From an uncultured Litorilinea sp. (GTDB lineage: Bacteria; Chloroflexota; Anaerolineae; Caldilineales; Caldilineaceae): 5,615 bases of DNA. Positions 1 through 5,283 of the stretch are shown one piece after another. The stretch's first letter is position 1, and each line of letters starts with the position of its first letter. The notes under the pieces are model-generated. The model had not been told where the DNA came from. It saw nothing but the letters and a program-made list of their open reading frames with translations, and searched no databases. Where the stretch lies: contig CAMPHP010000255.1 of the NCBI GenBank assembly GCA_946885925.1, forward strand, positions 1 to 5,615. The letters run 5' to 3'. The position numbers and the translations under genes are program-made.

Positions 1-721
1 CTCCATAGCCACCCGCACGCGGCGGCTCGTGATTCACTCCCAATACAATCAACAGACCAGGCAACGCAATCTGACCAGCTTGGTCAAAAAGTTCATCGGC
101 AGCTTCGGTACAATTGTCGGCATTGGTATAGGCAACAATGCCAGCAAGGGTACGGGTCGGCACGCGACGCAGCCAACTACCGCCGCCCAGGAACAAGGCA
201 TCATCGGCTTGCACATCTTGGCGGTAGACCTCAACAGGAGCAGTGCCATAACTGCCCATAGTGGTGCTTGGGTCCGATGGGAACATATGCACTCGATCAC
301 TGGCGCGCACCAAGGCAAAGGCTGTACCACTGCACGCCAGGAGCAGCTTACCACCAAGCAGCGCGCCACATATAATGCCCATCTGTAAAGGGTATTGCGG
401 CGTGTGGGCATTGACCTCGCGCAGTAACTGCTGGGTCTGTTGTAATGCCTCCACCATCACCTGGGATTGACTGCCCTTGGCCGTATAATAAACGCGCTGG
501 ACCTCACTCAGCAGTCGATCCACAATGGCTGCGCGATCGGGATGTTCACCCGTTACTTCAACGACTGAATAGAGGTTACCCCGTTGGCTCTGCCGTGTGC
601 CAGGAGGCGGCTCCACCACACGCACGCCCACAGGCTGCTCTGCCCGCGGCCCTGTGATATAGCCAATATAGGTGCTAAGAGAAGTGGATTGCAAAGGATT
701 GTCCTGTCGGGAATTCATCAT
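1..721 (-). CDS. PP2C-like (probable pseudo-phosphatase) protein, N-terminal part, runs off left edge
   Basis: The minus-strand frame is open from ATG at 721 to the window edge, giving 240 residues without a stop; the C-terminus lies outside. A short polar N-terminus (about 1-45) precedes a region resembling the PP2C phosphatase fold: the opening strand 'GNLYSVVEVTG' (48-58), a helical stretch (about 62-105), a strand pair 'ICGALLGGKLLLACSGTA' (117-134), 'ADDALFLGGGSW' (172-183), and a final strand 'LPGLLIVLGVN' (220-230). In active PP2C enzymes these positions usually read DGxGG, GDSR, SDGL and DN. Here the aspartates are absent, so I infer a non-catalytic relative. Similar divergent PP2C-like proteins are, from memory, common in Chloroflexota. 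No signal peptide or membrane segment is seen in this part. A second ATG follows directly (718). There is no Shine-Dalgarno sequence, consistent with the leaderless promoter described separately. Coding strand confidence is good; fold assignment is moderate and function unknown. Confidence 0.75.
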   Translation of the reverse strand, partial: MMNSRQDNPLQSTSLSTYIGYITGPRAEQPVGVRVVEPPPGTRQSQRGNLYSVVEVTGEHPDRAAIVDRLLSEVQRVYYTAKGSQSQVMVEALQQTQQLLREVNAHTPQYPLQMGIICGALLGGKLLLACSGTAFALVRASDRVHMFPSDPSTTMGSYGTAPVEVYRQDVQADDALFLGGGSWLRRVPTRTLAGIVAYTNADNCTEAADELFDQAGQIALPGLLIVLGVNHEPPRAGGYG

Positions 722-728
722 GACAAGA

Positions 729-757
729 ATTTTAGCCTGGTGCTCTAGCTTTGTCAA
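729..757 (-). promoter_or_regulatory. Near-consensus sigma-70-type promoter for the PP2C-like gene, probably giving a leaderless mRNA
   Basis: Read on the minus strand, a perfect -35 box TTGACA (757-752) is followed by a 17-bp spacer and TAAAAT (734-729), one mismatch from TATAAT. Only 7 nt (728-722) separate the -10 box from the ATG at 721, so transcription should begin at about 722 or 721, at or next to the start codon. No Shine-Dalgarno sequence precedes the ATG, which fits leaderless initiation. Confidence 0.7.
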
Positions 758-1004
758 CGTACCCTTCAATGCTCACCAAAGAAGATGAACTCTCATCCGG
801 AGAAACAGGTTGGCATTGAACGTGCGGCCGACTACGTTTGATTCAATTCAGAGATTGCTAAAACTACTTGGACTTCGACAACAGGTAGAGCGAAGATACG
901 ACAAAAGGAACCATTCTGGCAAATTTCAAGACTCAAGTGCGCTGTCGTAAGAAGTCAAGTCTACAGCCAGGATGGAATATTACCTCAAGTTGTATAGCAT
1001 CTAT

Positions 1005-1035
1005 TATAATCGGACAAGATAGGATAAGGTAGAAT
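1005..1035 (+). promoter_or_regulatory. Candidate -10 elements for the antiporter gene
   Basis: A perfect TATAAT lies at 1005-1010 in an AT-rich stretch, and a second -10-like TAGAAT at 1030-1035. Neither has a good -35 box at 16-18 bp: the sequence at 982-987 is ACCTCA. Starting from the first box, the leader would be about 50 nt and would include a weak purine-rich ribosome site (AGGATGAGAG, 1045-1054), 12 nt before the ATG. The assignment is tentative. Confidence 0.35.
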
Positions 1036-1066
1036 CATAAACACAGGATGAGAGAACAAACATCAT

Positions 1067-2170
1067 ATGAACTGGGTCGTCTTGGGTCAACTTGTCGTTG
1101 GCCTCGTATTGTTGGTCATTGGTGCAGAAGCGTTAGTCCGCGGCGCATCCAAGCTTGCAACGGCTGTAGGCATCTCGCCATTGGTCGTTGGTCTTACCGT
1201 AGTAGCCTTTGGAACCAGTGCTCCTGAACTGGCAGTCAGCATTCAATCATCGCTGATAGGCCAAGCCGATATCGCACTGGGAAACGTTGTTGGTAGCAAT
1301 ATCTTCAATGTTCTATTTATCCTTGGTGTATCGGCGCTAATCTCCCCGCTGCTAGTTTCCCTCCAGCTAATCCGCTTTGATGTACCGGTTATGATTGGTG
1401 TATCGGCGCTAACTTATATTTTTGCGCTCGATGGTCGCTTGGTCTTATGGGAAGGCGCAATTCTGTTTTTGGGGATTGTTCTTTATACGATCATTTTGAT
1501 CCAACTGAGTCGCCGCGAAACAGCAGCAGTTAAGGCAGAATACGAACAGGAATTTGGCACTGAACCACCCAAAACCGCTTCTGGTCTGCTCATCAATATT
1601 GGCTTAATCGTCGCAGGGTTGGTGATGTTGGTCTTGGGTTCGCGCTGGTTGGTAAATAGCGCTGTCGTGATTGCCGATGCTCTCGGCGTGAGTGAACTTG
1701 TCATTGGCTTGACCATTGTCGCTATAGGCACTTCCTTGCCCGAAGTGGCAACCTCCATTGTCGCCACCATCCGCGGCGAGCGTGATATCGCGGTGGGGAA
1801 TGTGGTAGGCAGCAACATCTTCAATCTACTTTCCGTATTGGGCTTAAGCACAGTGATATCACCAACGGGCATCAATATTTCGCCCATTGCGATAGGTCTT
1901 GACATCCCCATTATGATAGCTGTTGCCGCAGTGTGCTTGCCTATCTTCTTTACGGGCAGCACCATAGCGCGTTGGGAGGGCCTGCTATTTCTTGTTTATT
2001 ACATCATCTATACCCTTTACCTAATTTTTAGCAACAACCAACCTGCCAGCCTATTGACGCTTAACAACATAACCATGTATGTCGTGATGCCACTCACAGT
2101 GATTGCCCTTCTCGTCACAGTCGTTCGCGAGATGCGGTCACGCGGCCAAGTGGCACAATCAACAAACTAG
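1067..2170 (+). CDS. CaCA-family calcium/sodium antiporter (YrbG-like)
   Basis: This 367-residue inner-membrane protein should exchange Na+ (or H+) for Ca2+ and export calcium. It shows the two inverted alpha repeats of the Ca2+/cation antiporter superfamily: 'GTSAPELAVSI' (49-59) with 'GNVVGSNIFN' (72-81), and 'GTSLPEVATSI' (221-231) with an identical 'GNVVGSNIFN' (244-253). E54 and E225 are the expected ion-coordinating acids. I count hydrophobic segments at about 4-22, 32-55, 72-95, 105-121, 127-146, 173-193, 203-225, 244-265, 277-296 and 303-321, with a charged loop (147-172) between the halves. An eleventh segment (about 335-353) and a basic end exceed the usual ten-helix, roughly 320-residue YrbG form. 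The ATG start keeps the first helix intact. It heads a same-strand run with the LysW-like gene 61 bp downstream. Ion specificity cannot be read from sequence alone. Confidence 0.92.
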   Translation: MNWVVLGQLVVGLVLLVIGAEALVRGASKLATAVGISPLVVGLTVVAFGTSAPELAVSIQSSLIGQADIALGNVVGSNIFNVLFILGVSALISPLLVSLQLIRFDVPVMIGVSALTYIFALDGRLVLWEGAILFLGIVLYTIILIQLSRRETAAVKAEYEQEFGTEPPKTASGLLINIGLIVAGLVMLVLGSRWLVNSAVVIADALGVSELVIGLTIVAIGTSLPEVATSIVATIRGERDIAVGNVVGSNIFNLLSVLGLSTVISPTGINISPIAIGLDIPIMIAVAAVCLPIFFTGSTIARWEGLLFLVYYIIYTLYLIFSNNQPASLLTLNNITMYVVMPLTVIALLVTVVREMRSRGQVAQSTN

Positions 2171-2176
2171 TACATA

Positions 2177-2191
2177 GGGTGCGTTACGCCC
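2177..2191 (+). repeat. Short imperfect hairpin between antiporter and LysW-like genes
   Basis: GGGTGCGTTACGCCC can fold with a GCG/CGC stem, a three-base loop, one bulged T and two further G-C pairs. No T-run follows, so it is a poor intrinsic terminator, and read-through into the LysW-like gene remains likely. A loosely complementary GCATTACACCC lies further on (2203-2213), so the spacer may be the remnant of a small palindromic element. Confidence 0.3.
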
Positions 2192-2217
2192 ATCACAGAA
2201 GCATTACACCCATAAAA

Positions 2218-2224
2218 GAAGGAG
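2218..2224 (+). promoter_or_regulatory. Strong ribosome binding site that fixes a TTG start
   Basis: GAAGGAG is a strong Shine-Dalgarno sequence placed 7 nt before the TTG at 2232. The next in-frame ATG (2343) would remove the whole zinc ribbon, so the TTG is the supported start. Confidence 0.8.
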
Positions 2225-2231
2225 ACTTGTC

Positions 2232-2648
2232 TTGGCTACTGCACCGTGTAGCGAATGTGACGAAGAAGTTGAAGTGCCAGGTCGCCCTCGACTTGGACAA
2301 AAGGTCACTTGCTCCCATTGTGGCGCACATCTCGAAGTCATCATGACCGACCCCTTGGAGTTGGAACTTGCCCCGGAGGACGATGACGACCTCTGGGAGG
2401 ATGATGACGAAGAGCTTGACAGCGAAGAGCTAGATGACGAAGACACCATCATTGTGATCAATGTTGCCGACGATAGTGAAATCGATGAGGAAGATGATCT
2501 CGACGATGATGAACTGGACGATGACGAACTAGACGACGAACTGGACGACGATGAGCTGGATGATGAATTTGATGATGACTACGATGATGAACTAGACGAC
2601 TTTGAGTACGACGATGAAGATGACGCCTATGACGATAGGTGGCGCTAA
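2232..2648 (+). CDS. LysW-like zinc-ribbon protein with a long hyper-acidic C-terminal tail
   Basis: The 138-residue protein has two parts. Residues 1-53 resemble LysW, the small carrier of the alpha-aminoadipate lysine (and related ornithine/arginine) pathway: CSEC (6-9) and CSHC (27-30) should bind one zinc, followed by 'DPLELELAPE' (40-49). LysW normally ends near residue 54 in EDWGE, whose last glutamate is joined to the substrate amino group. Here the matching site reads 'DDLWED' (52-57) and the chain continues. Residues 49-138 contain 60 Asp/Glu out of 90, with a DDDEL/DDEL repeat at 91-113, a hydrophobic island 'TIIVINVA' (72-79), aromatics scattered through 113-133 and a final RWR. 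No Lys/Arg lies between 49 and 135. Without a free C-terminal Glu it should not act as a normal carrier. A cation-binding, scaffold or nucleic-acid-mimic role is possible. It starts with TTG behind a strong ribosome site, between the antiporter and the YigZ gene, probably in one operon. The LysW-like fold call is firm; function is unknown. Confidence 0.82.
   Translation: MATAPCSECDEEVEVPGRPRLGQKVTCSHCGAHLEVIMTDPLELELAPEDDDDLWEDDDEELDSEELDDEDTIIVINVADDSEIDEEDDLDDDELDDDELDDELDDDELDDEFDDDYDDELDDFEYDDEDDAYDDRWR
2502..2570 (+). repeat. In-frame DDDEL/DDEL repeat coding region
   Basis: Five consecutive units of four or five residues (DDDEL, DDDEL, DDEL, DDDEL, DDEF) are encoded here, within the acidic tail. 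The codons vary synonymously (GAC/GAT, GAA/GAG, CTG/CTA), so the DNA repeat is eroded while the protein repeat is kept. This suggests selection on the peptide rather than recent slippage. Confidence 0.7.
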
Positions 2649-2700
2649 CCTGCTGTCCGTGAATCTTCGCCAACTTCGCGGCGGCTCTAATTAGGTACTC

Positions 2701-3333
2701 ATGGAACTCTCACAACCCCGCTATCCTATTCCTGCCCAGACCCATCGAGTCGAGGAAGAGATCAAGCGTAGTCGTTTTATCACAACTCTGGCTTACACCC
2801 CTACCGTCGCAGATGCTCGTGCCTTTATCAGTGCGGTCAGTGCTGAGTTTGCCGACGCAAACCATAACTGTTGGGCCTATGTAATCGGACCACCAGGCAC
2901 AAGTGGTCAAATAGGCATGAGCGACGACGGAGAACCCCACGGCACCGCAGGCCGTCCCATGCTGACGGTCTTGCTACATAGCGGCGTCGGCGACATTTGT
3001 GCTGTCGTTACCCGCTATTTTGGCGGTACGTTGTTGGGAAAGGGAGGATTGGTCAAGGCGTATAGTGGCGGGGTCCAACTGGCACTTAAAGAGTTGCCCA
3101 CCGTTGAGCGGGTTCCCAAATCCCAGGTAGAGGTCATTATGGAATACAGCACGATCACCCCCTTCAAGCGGCTATTGCCTGAGTACGAGGTGGAACTGAT
3201 CAATGAAGAGTACGCAGTAGATGCCGCATTCCGGCTGCAACTCCCCACTGAACATCTACCAGCCTTCATCGAAGCCATTACTTCACTGACCAATGGGCAA
3301 GCTTTGATTGATATTGTCGGCCAAGAGCATTAG
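2701..3333 (+). CDS. yigZ: YigZ/IMPACT-family protein
   Basis: This 210-residue protein is a full-length member of the YigZ (UPF0029/IMPACT) family, cytoplasmic proteins whose bacterial role is not settled; eukaryotic IMPACT acts in translation control. Family signatures are clear: 'KRSRF' (22-26), 'HNCWAY' (55-60), '[15 protein letters not shown]' (74-88) and a glycine-rich run from VVTRYFGG (102-109) through [11 protein letters not shown] (112-122). The C-terminal part (about 140-205) corresponds to the small ferredoxin-like DUF1949 domain. The ATG at 2701 starts the family's usual N-terminus; the ribosome site is weak (AGGT at 2693-2696). It follows the LysW-like gene by 52 bp, which allows cotranscription, and its stop is 2 bp from the convergent recX stop. 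Family identity is secure; biochemical role is not. Confidence 0.93.
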   Translation: MELSQPRYPIPAQTHRVEEEIKRSRFITTLAYTPTVADARAFISAVSAEFADANHNCWAYVIGPPGTSGQIGMSDDGEPHGTAGRPMLTVLLHSGVGDICAVVTRYFGGTLLGKGGLVKAYSGGVQLALKELPTVERVPKSQVEVIMEYSTITPFKRLLPEYEVELINEEYAVDAAFRLQLPTEHLPAFIEAITSLTNGQALIDIVGQEH

Positions 3334-3335
3334 CA

Positions 3336-3980
3336 TTAGTCGTCCTTCTCCTGTTCCTGCAATTCCTCCCATGCACGAGTTGCAGCGCGACGACAGACAT
3401 CATAGCGAAAGCCCCTGCGTGCCAAAAATGCCATCGCTTTTTGTTCAAACTCAAACTTCTCAAGATCAGCCCACCGTGTGACCTTGCCTTCTAGCGCGGC
3501 CCACGCTGTGCTATCTTCGTCCTGCTCATCCAACGCTGTATCAATCGTCTCCCGTTCTACGCCCTTTTGACGCAACTCAAAGCGCAAAGCCTGTGCGCCT
3601 TTTGGACGAAAACGATTGCGGTTTTCCACCCAAAAGCGCGCAAAGGCTTCGTCATCAATATAGCCTCGCTGCTGCAAACGGCTGATCACTGCCTCGATCG
3701 CGAGCTCGTCAAATTCCTTGCCCTTCAGATAGGTCGCAATCTCTGCTGCGCTGCGCGGGCGCGAACCCAAATAGCGTAATGCACGCTGATAGGCAAGGTC
3801 TTCTTGCCCCTCTTGCTTTAGCGCCTCAATCTCGGCTGGAAGCAAGCGCTGACCCTTATGCAAGGTTGCGGCAGTGGTCAGGCTCACGGCAAAAGCGTAT
3901 TCACCATCCAAGAAGACATTGACACGGTCTGTATAGCGCTTTTGCAGTTGCAGCGCCGTAATTACACCTTCCGTCGTCAT
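3336..3980 (-). CDS. recX: Regulatory protein RecX
   Basis: RecX binds RecA filaments and limits RecA activity in recombination and the SOS response. The 214-residue product has the three-helix-repeat architecture: 'ALRYLGSRPRSAAEI' (67-81), 'LQQRGYIDDEAFARFWVENR' (102-121) with the conserved GYIDDEAFA core, 'RFRPKGAQALRFELRQKGV' (123-141), and a third repeat around 'KAMAFLARRGFRYDVC' (181-196). The N-terminal extension 'RYTDRVNVFLDGEYAFAVS' (15-33) is typical of the longer RecX forms found outside the proteobacteria. The ATG at 3980 is preceded by a strong ribosome site (GGAGGTG, 3991-3985 on the minus strand). recA is not in the window. The gene is convergent with the YigZ gene with 2 bp between stops, so each transcript must run into the other gene unless it ends exactly there. 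A LexA-like element lies about 40 bp upstream. Confidence 0.93.
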   Translation of the reverse strand: MTTEGVITALQLQKRYTDRVNVFLDGEYAFAVSLTTAATLHKGQRLLPAEIEALKQEGQEDLAYQRALRYLGSRPRSAAEIATYLKGKEFDELAIEAVISRLQQRGYIDDEAFARFWVENRNRFRPKGAQALRFELRQKGVERETIDTALDEQDEDSTAWAALEGKVTRWADLEKFEFEQKAMAFLARRGFRYDVCRRAATRAWEELQEQEKDD

Positions 3981-3984
3981 GGTT

Positions 3985-3991
3985 CACCTCC
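3985..3991 (-). promoter_or_regulatory. Ribosome binding site of recX
   Basis: On the minus strand GGAGGTG precedes the recX ATG, with its GGAGG core 6 nt away. An ATG overlapping this site further upstream (AAGATGGAGG) is out of frame with recX. Confidence 0.75.
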
Positions 3992-4011
3992 ATCTTGCGT
4001 GCTTGCCATAC

Positions 4012-4042
4012 CCGGTTGTACAAAACTACAGAATTCAACCGG
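4012..4042. promoter_or_regulatory. Inverted repeat overlapping a LexA-like motif upstream of recX
   Basis: Perfect 7-bp arms CCGGTTG (4012-4018) and CAACCGG (4036-4042) flank 17 bp. Overlapping them, TTGT-N8-ACAG (4016-4031) differs by one base from the proteobacterial LexA core CTGT-N8-ACAG. RecX genes are often SOS-controlled, so an operator is plausible, but LexA motifs differ between phyla and short matches arise by chance. Confidence 0.35.
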
Positions 4043-4120
4043 CATAGACGACACACCTAAGAGCCTATCACAGCAACACGAACAACAGCAAATAGTTTGA
4101 GAGAGTCCCCCTTCATACTT

Positions 4121-4165
4121 ACTAGGACTTGTTTAACTAGGATCTACTTAACTAGGGCTCGCTTA
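4121..4165 (+). repeat. Three tandem 15-bp repeats upstream of the SDR promoter
   Basis: Three contiguous 15-mers begin at 4121, 4136 and 4151: ACTAGGACTTGTTTA, ACTAGGATCTACTTA and ACTAGGGCTCGCTTA. The ACTAGG start and TTA end are invariant and every difference between units is a transition. A further 15 bp (4166-4180) is not clearly related. The array ends 28 bp before the -35 box of the downstream promoter, a usual position for activator or repressor sites. Confidence 0.65.
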
Positions 4166-4193
4166 CAAGTAGCAAGCTTTTATGTGACTTTTA

Positions 4194-4222
4194 TTGACAT
4201 AGCTGCCACTCCCGGCAATAAT
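4194..4222 (+). promoter_or_regulatory. Candidate promoter for the SDR/enolase-superfamily operon
   Basis: A perfect TTGACA (4194-4199) is followed after 17 bp by AATAAT (4217-4222), one mismatch from TATAAT. Transcription should begin near 4229, inside or beside an 8-bp palindrome TGCTAGCA (4225-4232), leaving a leader of about 110 nt. Confidence 0.55.
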
Positions 4223-4340
4223 AGTGCTAGCAGTCTGAACAACCCACCAGAACATCTCCTACAACTTAGCGTATGGATTGCTCCCTAATTCTGTCCGGCC
4301 GATGGGGAATGTTCTCACACCTAGAAAGCGAACCGCAGCC

Positions 4341-5189
4341 ATGAACATCCTGGTCACTGGCGGCAGTGGGCGCATCGGACGGTATGTCGTGCGTGATCTT
4401 GTGGCAGCCGGTCACACCGTCACGAACGCCGATCTAGCTCCTGTCCCTGGTCTCCCTGGTAGATTTCTGCGCGTCGATCTCACCGATGCCGGTGATGTCT
4501 ACCAAGCTCTGACCTATACCAAGAGTCAAGCCGTCGTCCATCTAGGTGCGTGGGCCGATGCTGGCATAGTACCCGACACCCGTACCTATGGAGACAATGT
4601 GCGCGGTGCCTATAATGTCTTTCATGCGTGTGCAAATCTAGGCATTCAGCGCATCGTCTATGCATCAAGCGCCCAGGTCTATGGCTTCGCCCAAGCCGCG
4701 CCCGTCTATGTCCCGGTTGACGAAAATCACCCGCTCCGCCCTTGCAACAGTTATGCACTCGCCAAAGTTGCAGCAGAGCAAGCCGCAGACTATTTTGTCC
4801 AGCAATTTGGGTTGAACATCCTTTCCTTCCGCTTCATGGGTATACGGATGCCCAGCGAGATTGCAGCCGAGATCGAGGCAATGGCAAAGGATCCTGCCTC
4901 TGGTGCCTGGTTGCTCTGGACGCGCACTGATGCGCGTGATGCAGCGCTCGCATGTCGACTTGCGATAGAAGCCAGCGAGGTTCCCTCCGGTCCCTATAAC
5001 ATCACTGGCGCACGCGTCGTGCTCGACCAACCCGCGGCGGATCTCGTAGCAACCTATTTTGGCACCAGGACTATCCTGCACACCTTACCAGGCTATACTT
5101 CCCCCTTGAGTATTGCCCGTGCACAAGCTGCGTTTGGTTACAATCCACGCTATGTCTGGAGCCAAACGCAGTACCACCCAGAGATATGA
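4341..5189 (+). CDS. NAD-dependent epimerase/dehydratase family protein (extended SDR)
   Basis: The 282-residue cytoplasmic protein is an extended short-chain dehydrogenase/reductase acting on a sugar or sugar derivative. Visible features are the nucleotide-binding 'TGGSGRIG' (6-13), D31 after the second strand, which favours NAD over NADP, 'VDLTD' (45-49), 'VVHLGAWAD' (65-73), the catalytic serines in 'YASSAQVYG' (107-115), and Y138/K142 in 'YALAK'. A late 'DARDAALAC' (197-205) is typical of the family. An upstream in-frame TTG (4278) would add 21 residues, but the Rossmann strand begins at once from the ATG at 4341, so I chose that start; no strong ribosome site precedes either. The gene is followed after 94 bp by an enolase-superfamily gene on the same strand. 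Uronate dehydrogenase, which feeds sugar lactones to such enzymes, is one possible identity; a UDP-sugar epimerase-like or other sugar dehydrogenase role cannot be excluded. Confidence 0.88.
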   Translation: MNILVTGGSGRIGRYVVRDLVAAGHTVTNADLAPVPGLPGRFLRVDLTDAGDVYQALTYTKSQAVVHLGAWADAGIVPDTRTYGDNVRGAYNVFHACANLGIQRIVYASSAQVYGFAQAAPVYVPVDENHPLRPCNSYALAKVAAEQAADYFVQQFGLNILSFRFMGIRMPSEIAAEIEAMAKDPASGAWLLWTRTDARDAALACRLAIEASEVPSGPYNITGARVVLDQPAADLVATYFGTRTILHTLPGYTSPLSIARAQAAFGYNPRYVWSQTQYHPEI

Positions 5190-5213
5190 TATAACCTCAA
5201 CTTTTTCGACAGA

Positions 5214-5245
5214 TAAATCCAACCAGTAAATCCAAGTAAAACCAA
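5214..5245 (+). repeat. Three short direct repeats in the SDR-enolase spacer
   Basis: TAAATCCAA occurs at 5214-5222 and 5227-5235, and TAAAACCAA at 5237-5245. The A-rich spacer shows no clear promoter or terminator. The repeats may be simple-sequence drift or weak regulator sites. Confidence 0.35.
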
Positions 5246-5270
5246 CAAAGAAGTACCAAAGGAAACATTG

Positions 5271-5276
5271 AGAGGA
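5271..5276 (+). promoter_or_regulatory. Ribosome binding site of the enolase-superfamily gene
   Basis: AGAGGA lies 7 nt before the ATG at 5284, well placed for initiation and supporting that start over later in-frame codons. Confidence 0.65.
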
Positions 5277-5283
5277 CGCTCCT

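Larger units (their letters stand above)
722..1066. other. Divergent intergenic region between the PP2C-like and antiporter genes
   Basis: This 345-bp stretch separates divergently transcribed genes. It contains the minus-strand promoter at 729-757 and a weaker candidate promoter for the antiporter near 1005-1010. I see no convincing coding frame, RNA gene or strong terminator. A small 5-bp inverted pair, CTTCG (873-877) and CGAAG (891-895), is too short to interpret. Confidence 0.6.
3981..4340. other. Divergent regulatory region between recX and the SDR gene
   Basis: This 360-bp stretch has no convincing gene. From left to right it holds the recX ribosome site (3985-3991), a 7-bp inverted repeat with a LexA-like motif (4012-4042), three tandem 15-bp repeats (4121-4165), and a rightward promoter (4194-4222) with an untranslated leader of about 110 nt before the ATG at 4341. 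No obvious recX promoter was found. Confidence 0.65.

Noticed and set aside
29..657. Plus-strand open frames of 69-119 residues and a 120-residue minus-strand frame (49-411) at the left end
   Set aside because: They overlap the long minus-strand PP2C-like frame, which runs uninterrupted from 721 to the edge and has a promoter and family-like motifs; the others have low-complexity or Cys/His-rich products of shadow type.
1483..1965. 160-residue minus-strand frame inside the antiporter
   Set aside because: It is antisense to conserved CaCA repeats and its product has no recognisable domain.
2177..2191. Intrinsic terminator after the antiporter
   Set aside because: The stem is short and bulged and there is no following T-run.
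2204..2673. Ser-rich (2204-2461) and His/Arg-rich (2458-2673) minus-strand frames
   Set aside because: They are the mirror of the GAY/GAR acidic codons of the LysW-like gene; the composition is a by-product of the repeat.
4121..4165. CRISPR array
   Set aside because: The 15-bp units are contiguous with no spacers and number only three.
4097..4288. 63-residue plus-strand frame in the recX-SDR intergenic region
   Set aside because: It has no ribosome site, crosses the tandem repeats and the promoter, and shows no family motif.
4278..4340. TTG at 4278 as the SDR start
   Set aside because: The added 21 residues do not fit the family; the nucleotide-binding strand starts directly at the ATG at 4341.
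4665..5081. Minus-strand frame of 138 residues inside the SDR gene
   Set aside because: It is antisense to conserved SDR catalytic motifs and lacks any domain.
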